Assembly (NCBI GenBank): GCA_964450715.1
Contig: CAYVFC010000091.1
Coordinates: 1-33,500, forward strand
Length of the DNA stretch: 33,500 nucleotides
Direction of reading: 5' to 3'
Source: CAYVFC01 sp964450715
Lineage (GTDB): Bacteria > Myxococcota_A > Polyangia > Polyangiales > JAFGIB01
Of this stretch, positions 7,905 through 16,900 are shown one piece after another. The notes under the pieces are model-generated. The model searched no databases. It was not told the origin of the DNA and saw only the letters and a list, made by a program, of their open reading frames with translations. Both the position numbers and the translations under genes were made by a program. Numbering within the stretch: position 1 is the stretch's first letter; the number at the start of each line of letters is the position of its first letter.

Positions 7905-8734
7905 GCCTGGCGTTTGCAGCGCGGAACCGTAGGGAAGGGGCTTGCCCCCTCCCGTTAGGGCTTGCCCGGGCTATTCCGAGGGCGGGCGCAAGGCCCGAAC
8001 CTACCCGGAACCGGAGGCGAGCGCTCCACGGGGGAAGGAACGGAATCCGCGCCGGCATGACGCTGGTCGAGGTGATGGCGGCGCTGACCGTTTTCGCCAT
8101 GGTCAGTACGGCCATCTACTCGGGTTTCATACAGACCATGAAGATCAAACAGCGCGTCGAGCAACAGATGGACCGCTACCACGAGATCGCGGCCGGCCTG
8201 GAGCGCATGGCCCGGGAGATCACTATGGCCTACACCTCGGCGCAGACCATGAGCAATCCCGACGAGAGCCTGCGCGTGGTCAAGACCGGTTTCGTGGGCA
8301 GCGAGGCCTCGGGCGGAAGCCGGCTGGACTTCACCTCCTTCAGCCACAAGCGGCTGTACCGCAACGCGCACGAGAGCGATCAGAACGAGCTCAGTTACTA
8401 CGTCACCGATCACCCGGAGGACAGCAGCCGCCGCGTGGTGGCGCGGCGCGAGCAGCGCCGCATCGACGACGACCCGCAGAAGGGCGGGCAGTCGCAGATC
8501 CTGATCGACGACGTGGTCGAGCTGAGCTTCAGCTACCTGGACCCTCTCACCGGGGAGTGGGTCAGCACGTGGGACGCCGACCCGGAGGGCACCCACGCCA
8601 ACCGCCTGCCGGCCCAGGTGGAGATCAAGGTCACCGTGCCCGATCCGCTGGGCAGGAGCGGGGACAAGACCTTTGGCACGCGCGCGGTGATCCCCCTGCG
8701 CTTCGCGCTCAACCACGCGACGTACAACATATGA
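7901..8734 (+). CDS. gspJ: Minor pseudopilin GspJ
   Basis: Minor pseudopilin, partner of GspI and GspK. It is 277 residues. The prepilin motif is RAG52|MTLVE57, so the leader is 52 residues, longer than usual, and the mature part about 225. The body has GspJ-like features (ERMAREITMAYTS helix, DDVVELSFSYLDPLTGEWVSTWD and a C-terminal RAVIPLRFALN strand). Leader residues about 10-32 are encoded by palindromic repeat DNA. The start and stop overlap gspI and gspK by ATGA. Confidence 0.92.
   Translation: MSLAFAARNRREGACPLPLGLARAIPRAGARPEPTRNRRRALHGGRNGIRAGMTLVEVMAALTVFAMVSTAIYSGFIQTMKIKQRVEQQMDRYHEIAAGLERMAREITMAYTSAQTMSNPDESLRVVKTGFVGSEASGGSRLDFTSFSHKRLYRNAHESDQNELSYYVTDHPEDSSRRVVARREQRRIDDDPQKGGQSQILIDDVVELSFSYLDPLTGEWVSTWDADPEGTHANRLPAQVEIKVTVPDPLGRSGDKTFGTRAVIPLRFALNHATYNI
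7929..7996. repeat. Palindromic repeat cluster in gspJ leader DNA
   Basis: Positions 7929-7953 are an inverted copy (24 of 25 bases) of the gspH leader unit at 6311-6335. Next to it GGGCTTGCCCG (7958-7968) pairs imperfectly with CGGGCGCAAGGCCC (7983-7996). A 16-base stretch here (7980-7995) recurs exactly at 33448-33463. It encodes leader residues about 10-32 of GspJ. Confidence 0.82.
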
Positions 8735-10260
8735 AACCGGGAACCGAAAGAATGCGTTTGCGCCACTCGCGAGCAGGCCGGCCCCTTCGCCGGTCGAGGG
8801 CTGGCGGGTTTTGCCTGTCGGTTCGCGGCGGCCGTTCGGAGGGAAAGGCGGCCAATCGGCTTTCTGCCGGAGCCTCGAAGGGGCTCCGGCGTTTTGGCGC
8901 GTCCGCCCGGAGGGCGGTCGCGCCAAAACGCGGGGCCGACAAGAGGAGAAAGGGGGTAGTGCTGGTGCTGGTGCTGGCGGTGCTCTCGGTGCTGGCGGTG
9001 CTGGTGGCCGACCTGGCTTACTCCTCCACCACGTACTTTAAGGTGGCCGAAAGCCAGCGAAACCGCCTGCAGGCCGAGTACCTGGCCCTGAGCGGGATGG
9101 ACCTCACCCGCCTATTGATCGCCAAGGAGCCGGCCGTACGCGGCGCGGTGGCTGGCATCTACGCCCTCTTGCTCGGCCACCCCCCTCCGCAGATCAACGT
9201 CTGGGATTTCGCCAACGAGGTCTGGGCCCCGCTGGCCAGCCCGGAATCGGCCGAGCAGATGGCAGAGAGCTCGGGGATAGACTTCACGCAAGTGGAGGGA
9301 CTGGTGCCCCTGGGCGGCAATTTCGAGATCAAGGCCATCCCGGAGAACGGTCTCATCAACGCCAGCAACCCGCTCTTCCGCGTCGGCAGCGATGCGCGCA
9401 GGCAGGTAGCCATGGAGCTGTACGCGCTGATGGGAGGCTACCAGTCCCCGACCAGCCCCTACGATCCGCTCTTTGCCGAAAGGGATGCCGACGGCCAGTA
9501 CACCACCCGATTGGACATCGTATCGGCCATCGTGGACTGGTGGGATTACGACCAGACGCGCACCATATTCGATCCGGCCACCTCCACCATCACCGAGGCG
9601 GGAAGCGAGGACGACATCTACCGGACCTTCCCCGATCCCTACGAGGTCAAAAACGCACCTTACGATTCATTGCAGGAGCTACGGATGGTTCGCGGTATCG
9701 GGGACGACTTCTGGGCGACCTTCGTGGAGCCCGAGCCCGACGACCCCGGCGGCCGGCGGCTGACCGTGTACGGCTCGGGCGCGGTCAACGTGAACGAGGC
9801 GCGACCCGAGGTACTGCTGGCCACCCTCTGCTCCTTCGACGGGATACGAGAGCAGGCGCTCTGTATCGATCCCATGCAGGCCGGCAACTTCATCGCGCTG
9901 CTGAACACGGTCCGCTCCTTCATTCCCATCGCCATGTTCGCCAAGGCCGACGATTTTTTTAACTTCGTGGAGGGCAAGGGAGGCCCCAAGTCCCTCTACC
10001 CCATGCTGCTCGCCTTTCTGGGCGAGGAAAACGAGCTTCTCTTCCTTCCGGTCTCCATCCCCCAGAACGTTCGGGCGCAGGTGCAGAAGTCCTTCATCGC
10101 CTCGGCCGCGATCTTCACCATTCAATCCACCGGAACGGTGGGCAACACCCGGGTGCGGATCAGCGCGGTGGTCAACTTCCACGACCGCTGGACCCCTCCG
10201 CCGCCCAATGCCGGGGTCATGCCGGGGCTGGGTATCTTTCACCACTACCGGGTGGACTGA
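8731..10260 (+). CDS. gspK: Minor pseudopilin GspK
   Basis: GspK is the large pseudopilin capping the pseudopilus tip. From ATG 8731, overlapping the gspJ stop, it is 509 residues; ATG 8752 is an alternative. The prepilin motif is KRRKG75|VVLVLVLAVLS. There is no Glu at +5, which is normal for GspK. The mature part is about 434 residues and has the family features LQAEYLALSGMDL, a GLINASNPLF region, DIVSAIVDWWDYD and an ELRMVRGI motif. The 75-residue leader is exceptionally long and its DNA contains two strong hairpins. An AGGAGG follows the stop. Confidence 0.92.
   Translation: MKPGTERMRLRHSRAGRPLRRSRAGGFCLSVRGGRSEGKAANRLSAGASKGLRRFGASARRAVAPKRGADKRRKGVVLVLVLAVLSVLAVLVADLAYSSTTYFKVAESQRNRLQAEYLALSGMDLTRLLIAKEPAVRGAVAGIYALLLGHPPPQINVWDFANEVWAPLASPESAEQMAESSGIDFTQVEGLVPLGGNFEIKAIPENGLINASNPLFRVGSDARRQVAMELYALMGGYQSPTSPYDPLFAERDADGQYTTRLDIVSAIVDWWDYDQTRTIFDPATSTITEAGSEDDIYRTFPDPYEVKNAPYDSLQELRMVRGIGDDFWATFVEPEPDDPGGRRLTVYGSGAVNVNEARPEVLLATLCSFDGIREQALCIDPMQAGNFIALLNTVRSFIPIAMFAKADDFFNFVEGKGGPKSLYPMLLAFLGEENELLFLPVSIPQNVRAQVQKSFIASAAIFTIQSTGTVGNTRVRISAVVNFHDRWTPPPPNAGVMPGLGIFHHYRVD
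8866..8929. repeat. Two adjacent hairpins in gspK leader DNA
   Basis: Hairpin 1 pairs GCCGGAGCC (8866-8874) with GGCTCCGGC (8882-8890). Hairpin 2, starting at the next base, pairs GTTTTGGCGCG (8891-8901) with CGCGCCAAAAC (8919-8929), with CCGCCC/GGGCGG (8903-8908/8912-8917) inside. Both lie in frame within the 75-residue GspK leader. Confidence 0.88.
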
Positions 10261-10328
10261 AGGAGGCGACGAGACCGATGGCGGTTGTGCTGGACAGCGG
10301 TAGGTAGCTAAGGGTACGGACGACGATC
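10261..10328 (+). other. gspK-gspL gap with a 9-codon ORF
   Basis: AGGAGG directly follows the gspK stop and precedes ATG 10278, which opens a 9-codon frame (MAVVLDSGR) ending at TAG 10307. The gspL start is 22 bp further and has only a weak ribosome site. This may be a coupling mini-ORF or chance. Confidence 0.4.
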
Positions 10329-11840
10329 ATGGCGCGCATACTCGGTTTGGACTTGGGAAAGACGGCGGTCCGCGGGACGTTGCTGCAGAGCTCCTTCCGC
10401 AAGCTGGAGGTCGAGCGCCATGTCCAGGTACCGCTGCTGCAAGGCGCCGAGGGCGCCGCCGCCCAGGTCGACCTGAACCAGGCCCTGGAGTCGATACTGC
10501 AAGCGATGGGAACCCCGCCCGACGCGGTCATCGCCGATCTTCCCGGCGAAATGGTCTCGCTGCGTACGGTCGAGCTGCCGCGGGCGGCGGCCAAGCACAT
10601 CGCCGGCGTGCTGCCCTTCGAGGTTGAATCCCTCATCCCCTTCCCGGTCGAAAGCGCCGCCATCGACTACCAGACGATCGATACCCGTCCCGAGCAACTG
10701 CGCCTGCTGGTGGCCGCCGCCCCGCGCGAACGGGTGGCCGAGCGGTTGAGACAGCTCGGAGCCGCGGCCATCGAGCCCCGCACCATCTGTGCGGGCGCGG
10801 CCGCGCTGGACGGTCTCTGCCACTTGATCGAAGAGCTCGCGCAGCCGGGCCCGTTCCTGATCGTCGAGCTGGGGGCGGAGACCACGGACCTGTGTATCAT
10901 AAGCGACGGTCGCTGCCAGCTCGGGCGTACGCTCTCGCTAGGCGTTTCCGGAACGCGGGCGGGCGGAGAAGAGCTGTGGCGCGGCATTCAGCGCACGGTT
11001 GCCTCTTTTCGCGCCGCCGGCGGTCCGCCGGTTGAGCGGGTCTTTGCCTCGGGCACCGGTGCGATGCAACGGGAGACGATCGCCTGGCTCGGCGAGAAGC
11101 TGGGCGCCCGGATCGAGCTGTTGCCGCTGCCGGCCGCCGAGGGCGCGGCGGCGCCGGCGGGTCGGGAGAGCCACGCACAGCCGGTATTCGCGCGCTCGGC
11201 AGCGCTGGCGGCCAAGGGGCTGGGCGGAGCCAAGAGCATCGATCTCAGACAGGGAGAGCTGGCGCCGAGGCGGGCGGCCGGCGCGCTGCTGCGCCACTCG
11301 GGCTTGATGGGCGGCTGCCTACTGGCGGTGGTGCTCTGCGCGCTGTTCGCCATCTACGGGAGGCGCTCGCTGCTGGTGGACGAGCGGGACGCCCTGCGCA
11401 CCCGGCTGGCCTCGGTGACCAAGGAGCTGTTCGGCGAAGCCGCGGGCGACGCCGACCGGGCGCGAAGGCTCCTGATCGGCCAGCGCGCCTCCGATCCGCT
11501 GCCGCGATTCGACGCCTTCGATGCTTTGAACGTAGTATCCGGTTCCATCCCGCCCGAGATCGTCCATGACGTACGCCGTTTGCGCATCGAGGTCGGCGAC
11601 GACAAGCGCGAGGGCGTGCTCGAGCTGCAGGGCACCCTGGGCAGCATCGAGCAGCGCGACGAGGTGGCCGTCAAGCTCGGCGAGCACCCCTGCTTCGGAG
11701 AGATCAAGGCGGGCAAGACCTCTCCGGGGCGGGAGGAGAGCCGCATCAACTACCAGCTGGAAACCACCATACGCTGCCCGGGTGACGGCCCGCCGGAAAA
11801 GACAACGAGCAGGAGAGCGCGCGACGGCTCGCGCGAGTGA
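10329..11840 (+). CDS. gspL: Type II secretion inner-membrane protein GspL
   Basis: GspL links the cytoplasmic GspE ATPase to the periplasmic platform. It is 503 residues. It starts with an actin-like cytoplasmic domain of the PilM/GspL type (ARILGLDLGKTAVRGTLLQ; later LIVELGAETTDLCII, about residues 178-192), has one membrane segment at about 327-343 (GCLLAVVLCALFAIYG), and a periplasmic ferredoxin-like part. The C-terminal end is Arg/Ser-rich. It lies between gspK and gspM; the 68-bp gap from gspK contains a 9-codon ORF with its own ribosome site. Confidence 0.9.
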   Translation: MARILGLDLGKTAVRGTLLQSSFRKLEVERHVQVPLLQGAEGAAAQVDLNQALESILQAMGTPPDAVIADLPGEMVSLRTVELPRAAAKHIAGVLPFEVESLIPFPVESAAIDYQTIDTRPEQLRLLVAAAPRERVAERLRQLGAAAIEPRTICAGAAALDGLCHLIEELAQPGPFLIVELGAETTDLCIISDGRCQLGRTLSLGVSGTRAGGEELWRGIQRTVASFRAAGGPPVERVFASGTGAMQRETIAWLGEKLGARIELLPLPAAEGAAAPAGRESHAQPVFARSAALAAKGLGGAKSIDLRQGELAPRRAAGALLRHSGLMGGCLLAVVLCALFAIYGRRSLLVDERDALRTRLASVTKELFGEAAGDADRARRLLIGQRASDPLPRFDAFDALNVVSGSIPPEIVHDVRRLRIEVGDDKREGVLELQGTLGSIEQRDEVAVKLGEHPCFGEIKAGKTSPGREESRINYQLETTIRCPGDGPPEKTTSRRARDGSRE

Positions 11841-11862
11841 AACGGAAGGGACGGAAGGCGCC

Positions 11863-12474
11863 ATGATGCAAAACCAGTTCGAAAAGCTGCGAGCCTCCTG
11901 GGACAGCTTCACGGACCGGGAGAAGCGCATCCTGGCCGTTGCCGGGGCGGCCATCTTCGCCGCGCTGCTGGCCCTGCCCTTCATGCTCATGGCCAGCGCC
12001 AACGGCGAGCTGGAACAGGAGATAGATGACATAAAGACGCTGCTCGACGATATCGAGCAGCGGCGCGAGCGCCTGCAACTGCTGGTGGCGCAGAGACGCC
12101 AGGCCGAAAAGCGATACAAGCAGAAGGCACCGCAACTGGGTGGCTTTATCGAGTCGCTGGCACGCGAGCAGGAGCTGACCATACAAGAGGCCAAGGACGA
12201 GCCGGAGAAGATGGTGGGCAAGTTCCGGCGCCGGCTCGTACAGGTGAGCATCCCCCGGGTGGCGTTGACACCGATCATCAGGCTGATGGCGGCGGTGGAG
12301 AGCAGCCGCTATCCGGTAGCGGTCGAACGGCTCCAGATCGAGCACTTTCAGCCGGGCGACAGCTACAACCTCAGGCTCGGCGTGTTGGCCTTCGACAAGC
12401 AGAGCGCGGACGCTGAGAAGTCGAGCGAGGGGGAAGAGGCGGAGGACGAGGCCGACGGCGAGGAGTTGGAATGA
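11863..12474 (+). CDS. gspM: Type II secretion inner-membrane protein GspM
   Basis: GspM is the bitopic partner of GspL. It is 203 residues from ATG 11863; a second ATG at 11866 fits the GGAAGG ribosome site (11853-11858) better and would remove one residue. A short cytoplasmic start (FEKLRASWDSFTDREKRIL) leads to a membrane segment at about 23-45, then a charged coiled coil (LEQEIDDIKTLLDDIEQRRE) and a ferredoxin-like C-terminal part. It ends in an acidic tail. The open frame extends upstream inside gspL, but that part has no homologous character. Confidence 0.88.
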   Translation: MMQNQFEKLRASWDSFTDREKRILAVAGAAIFAALLALPFMLMASANGELEQEIDDIKTLLDDIEQRRERLQLLVAQRRQAEKRYKQKAPQLGGFIESLAREQELTIQEAKDEPEKMVGKFRRRLVQVSIPRVALTPIIRLMAAVESSRYPVAVERLQIEHFQPGDSYNLRLGVLAFDKQSADAEKSSEGEEAEDEADGEELE

Positions 12475-12499
12475 GCTCGAGCAACCGAGGGAGAGGCTG

Positions 12500-13492
12500 A
12501 TGTCGCTGCGCCGGAAACTGCTGAGCTGGTCCGCATACGCGGCCTTCTTCTTTACCTGCTTTACGGTCTTCGCCTACTGGACCTTTCCCTACGATAGACT
12601 GCGCGATCATCTGCTGCAGAAGGTCAACGGGCAAAAGGGGCCTCGGGCAGATTCCGGCAACTACCGGCTGCAGATCGGGTCGCTGGAGCCCTGGTGGTTC
12701 ACGGGAGTCAGATTGACCGATGTATCCATGACCCGGCCCTCGGACACGCCCGGCGCTCCGCCCATTCGCCTGGAGGTGGATCGGGTCACGGTCCGTCCCT
12801 CGCTGGTGCCGCTGCTGGCAGGGCGGATGGACCTCAACTACGACCTGCGGCTGGGCGAGGGCCGCATCGAGGGGCGCTACAAGAAGGATGAGGAGACGCT
12901 TCTGCTGGAAAGCGAGGTCGAGGAATTCGAGATCGCCGATTCGGGGCTGGGCGGGCTGATCGGCTTGCCGGTCAAGGGGCGAGCGAATGGCTCCGTCAAG
13001 CTGATCGTCCCCAAGAAGCTGGAAGCGAGCCAGGGCAGCATCCAGCTCGATATCGCCGGTCTGGTCGTGGGCGACGGTAAGACCAAGCTGATAACCGAGA
13101 ATCTGCGGGACGGGATGACCGTGGAAACCATCGACGCGGGGGATCTCGAGCTGCGCGTCGCCGTGCGCAAGGGCGTGGGCGAGGTCGAGAAGCTGTCGAC
13201 CGCCGGCAAGGACCTGAACCTGAAAGGTAGTGGAACCATACGGCTACTGCAGGAGATCTCGCAGTCGCGGCTCAACCTTATCCTCGATATCGCCTTCACC
13301 GATGCCTACAAGAAGCGCAACGACAGAACCAAAGCGCTGTTCGAGCTGATGGATCTCAACCCGCAGATGAAACGTGCCAAGAGCCGGGACGGCTCGCTAC
13401 GTTACCGCATCAGCGGGCTGCTGGCCCGACCCAGCTATCGGGCCATCGGCGACCGAGCGTCGCGGCGGGCGCGCCGACGGGCGAGGAAGTAA
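12500..13492 (+). CDS. gspN: Type II secretion protein GspN
   Basis: GspN occurs in a subset of type II systems, including delta-proteobacterial ones; its exact role is unclear. The protein is 330 residues with an N-terminal membrane anchor (about 10-28, WSAYAAFFFTCFTVFAYW) and a periplasmic part rich in beta strands (LNYDLRLGEGRIEGRYK; NGSVKLIVPKKLEASQGSIQL), as in lipid-transfer-like and AsmA-like folds. The C-terminus is Arg-rich. GGGAGAGG lies just upstream of ATG. It is the last gene of the operon; a palindromic element follows from 13517. Confidence 0.88.
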   Translation: MSLRRKLLSWSAYAAFFFTCFTVFAYWTFPYDRLRDHLLQKVNGQKGPRADSGNYRLQIGSLEPWWFTGVRLTDVSMTRPSDTPGAPPIRLEVDRVTVRPSLVPLLAGRMDLNYDLRLGEGRIEGRYKKDEETLLLESEVEEFEIADSGLGGLIGLPVKGRANGSVKLIVPKKLEASQGSIQLDIAGLVVGDGKTKLITENLRDGMTVETIDAGDLELRVAVRKGVGEVEKLSTAGKDLNLKGSGTIRLLQEISQSRLNLILDIAFTDAYKKRNDRTKALFELMDLNPQMKRAKSRDGSLRYRISGLLARPSYRAIGDRASRRARRRARK

Positions 13493-13516
13493 CCCCCCAC
13501 CCCCGTTGCCCCCTCC

Positions 13517-13607
13517 GGGTCAGCGGAAGCGCGCGCCCGGATATGCGCCGAGGTTTCACCCACCAGGGGTTTCCGCAAACGCCGGTGCCGCGCGCTTCCG
13601 GTGACCC
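13517..13607. repeat. 91-bp palindromic element after gspN
   Basis: The arms at 13517-13535 and 13589-13607 are inverted copies (18 of 19 bases; GGGTCA then GCGGAAGCGCGCG on the left). There is no T run, so a classic intrinsic terminator is not shown, but the stem could stop or buffer transcription from the secretion operon. Confidence 0.7.
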
Positions 13608-13625
13608 CGCGTACGACATGGGGGC

Positions 13626-13677
13626 ACAAAACCGGACTTGTCGGGTTGAACGCGACCCTTCGAGCGACAATTAATAT
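13626..13677 (+). promoter_or_regulatory. Candidate promoter of lipoprotein A
   Basis: Positions 13626-13650 match 20081-20105 upstream of lipoprotein B at 24 of 25 bases. The shared block ends in TTGAA, which could serve as a -35. Both copies continue to CGAC and then an AT-rich patch (TTAATAT at 13671-13677). The spacing is longer than ideal here, so the exact -10 is uncertain. Confidence 0.5.
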
Positions 13678-13747
13678 GAAAGCGTGTCCTGACCCCCGTT
13701 TTCTCCTGTTGCTGGCGGGGCTCCTTCGACGCGCCAAGTGACAATAC

Positions 13748-13907
13748 AGCCCATCTCAAAAAAATGCGGACCGAGTATTTCGGAGCGCGGCGGCCCCGGA
13801 TGCAAGGAGCGACGACGAGCAATAGTGGTGCTATTTCGAGCAGGAGCGACGCCGCAGACGGGGCCGCCCCCGCCCGAAAGACGACGGGAGCATTTTTGAG
13901 ATGGGCT
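13748..13907. mobile_element. MITE-like 160-bp palindrome upstream of lipoprotein A
   Basis: The terminal inverted repeats start AGCCCATCTCAAAAA on the left (with two extra A) and end TTTTTGAGATGGGCT on the right. Imperfect pairing continues inward, for example GGCGGCCCCG near 13790 against GGGGCCGCC near 13860. There is no transposase inside. No clear target duplication is visible. The upstream region of lipoprotein B lacks it. Confidence 0.7.
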
Positions 13908-13966
13908 CTGGTTTCTTTCCTACGCGCTCCGCCCCTAACGAGATAGCGGAGCCAAGGGGATTCTGC

Positions 13967-16900
13967 ATGCAAGTCGAGCTTAACTCTAGCGGAGCGCCTC
14001 TACCCCGGAATGGAGTGAGGAGCTGCGGTTTGCCGTGTCTCCCGCTTCTGGCTTTTGCCTGTGCCGCCCTTGTCGCCGCCTGCGACGTCTACGACGAGGG
14101 TCTTCTGGACGACACGTCAGACGCCGCGACCCGAACCGACGCGGCCACCGGAGACGCGGGCGGCTCGGGCGGCTCGGGCGGCAGTGCCGGAAGCCCGGAA
14201 CCCGGACCGTTTCCGGACAGCGGGATCGACGCCGGTGTCTGCCAGCCCGGCGACGATCCGGGCTGCCCGCTGATCTGCCCGGAGGTATGCGACGGCGAGG
14301 ACAACGACTGCGACGACCAGGTGGACGAGGGCGAGCTATGGGCCGACTGGGGCAGCGAGTGCTCGTCCGGCGTGGGCGAGTGCCGGATGACGGGCTCGTT
14401 GGTCTGCGACCCGAGCGATCCCGCCGGTCCCTTGGTCTGCGACGCCGAGCCCTTCGAGCGACAGGCCGAGCAGTGCGACGGCAAGGACAACGATTGCGAC
14501 GAGGAGGTCGACGAGGGCTTTCCCGATACGGACTCGGACGGGGACGCCGACTGCGTGGACACGGAGGACGACGGCGACGGCGTGGTGGATACCGTCGACA
14601 ACTGCCCCGAGGTCGCGAATCGGGATCAGACCGACACGGACGGGGACGGCAGGGGCGACGCCTGCGACGAGGATGACGACGACGACGGCGTGCTCGATGG
14701 CGAGGACAACTGCCCGCTGCTGGACGTCGCCGACCAGTCCGACCTGGATGGAGACGGCGTGGGCAATCCGTGCGACGAGGACGTCGACGGCGACGACGCG
14801 CTGGACGTACAGGACAACTGCCTGCTGCTTTACAACCCGCAGCAGACCGACACCGACCGGGACGGCGACGGCGACGACTGCGATGACGACGACGACGGCG
14901 ACGGGGTCGCGGATGGCGACGACAACTGTCCGCTTCACGCCAACCCGCTGCAGGAGGACGCGGACTCGGACGGGGCGGGCGATCCCTGCGACGAGGACCG
15001 GGACGGCGACGGAGTGCTCGATGTTGACGACAACTGCCCGGAGATCCCCAACGTCGACCAGACCGATACGGACACGGACGGCCTGGGCAATATCTGCGAC
15101 GGCGACGACGACGGTGATCTCATCGACGACGAGGTGGACAACTGCCCGCTGGACTACGACCCATCGCGCAGCGACGCGGACAGCGACGGTACCGAGGACG
15201 CGTGCGACGAGGATGACGACGCAGATGGTATATCCGATGTAGACGACAACTGCCGGCTGATCCCCAACGTCGACCAGACCGACAGCGACAGCGACGGCCA
15301 GGGCGACGCCTGCGACGAGGACGAGGACGGCGACGGGGTGACCGACGAGGTGGACAACTGCCCCTTTGTGGCCAACCCGGGACAGGAGGATGCCGATAGC
15401 GACACCAAGGGCGACGCCTGCGACGTGTGCCCGCTGGATGAGCTGGACGACGCGGACAGCGACGGGTTCTGCGGCGACCTGGACAACTGCCCGGAAGACC
15501 ACAACCCGCTGCAAGGGGACGCGGACAGCGACGGCACCGGGGACGCCTGCGACGTCTGCCCGGCCGACCCGCTCGACGATATCGACGCGGACGGGGTCTG
15601 CGGCGACCTGGACAACTGCCCCTTCACCAGCAACGACCAGCAGAACAGCGACGGCGACGCGCTGGGCGACGCCTGCGACAACTGCCCGACCGACGACAAT
15701 ATCGGCCAAGAAGACGGCGACACCGATTCGGTGGGAGACGCCTGCGACGACTGCCCGGTAGACCCGCTCAACGACAGCGACGGCGACGGCGTGTGCGGCG
15801 ACGTGGACAACTGCCCGGTCACGGCCAACAGCGAGCAGAGCGACGTGGACTCGGACGGGGCCGGCGACGCCTGCGACCCCTGCCCGGACGACTTCTATGA
15901 CGACGGCGACAGCGACGGCTTCTGCGGCGACGTGGACAACTGCCCGCTCGACCCCAACCCCGGACAGCAGGACGGCGACGACGACGGCATCGGAAACCTG
16001 TGCGACGCCTGCTCCGAGGACCCGGGCAACGACGCCGACTCGGACGGGCTGTGCGGCAACCTGGACAACTGCCCCAACGCGGCCAACCCGGGGCAGCAGG
16101 ACGGCGACGGCGACCAGATCGGCGACGCCTGCGACCCCTGCCCGGACTACGCGGGCAACGACCCGGACAACGACGGCACCTGCGAGGACGTGGACAACTG
16201 CCCCGGGCAGTACAACCAGGACCAGGTCGACTCGGATGACGATGGCGCGGGCGACGTCTGCGACCCCTGTCCCCTGGACGCGGACGACGACGCGGACTCG
16301 GACACCTGGTGCGCGAATGAAGACAACTGCCTCGGGGTCTCCAACCCGCTGCAGGCCGACTCGGACAACGACGGCGCGGGCAATGCCTGCGACCCGTGTC
16401 CCCAGGACCCGGACGACGACGCGGACTCGGACACCTGGTGCGCGGATGAAGACAACTGCCCGCTGGTGAGCAACCCGGGACAGGAAAACGCGGACGGCGA
16501 CCTGCTGGGCGATGCCTGCGACGGCTGCCCGAACGACCCGGCCAACGACGTGGACAAGGACGGCGACTGCGGCGACCTGGACAACTGCCCGGCGACGGCC
16601 AACCCGGAGCAAGAGGACGCGGACAACGACGGCCTGGGCGACGTCTGTGACAACTGTCCCAATGACGCGGACAACGACACGGACGGCGACGACGTGTGCG
16701 GCGACCTGGACAACTGCCCGGCGACGCCCAACCCGACTCAGGCCGACGCGGACAGCGACGGCCTGGGCAACCCTTGTGACGACTGCCCCGATGACCCGGA
16801 CAACGACACGGACGGCGACGAGGTGTGCGGCAACCTGGACAACTGCCCGGCGACGGCCAACGGCAGCCAGCTCGACGGTGACGGCGACGGCATCGGCGAC

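Larger units (their letters stand above)
13493..13966. other. Intergenic region between gspN and lipoprotein A
   Basis: This 474-bp stretch has no convincing gene. It holds, in order, a palindromic element (13517-13607), a promoter-like sequence shared with lipoprotein B (13626-13677), about 70 bp without recognised content, a 160-bp MITE-like palindrome (13748-13907), and a 5' untranslated stretch similar to that of lipoprotein B. Confidence 0.8.

Noticed and set aside
8953..8985. Missing Glu at +5 in GspK taken as a defect
   Set aside because: GspK proteins normally lack this Glu, so the absence supports the assignment.
13901..13966. ATG 13901 as start of lipoprotein A
   Set aside because: It lies in the terminal repeat of the MITE-like element, would place about 22 unrelated residues before the signal peptide, and B has its counterpart start at the position of 13967.
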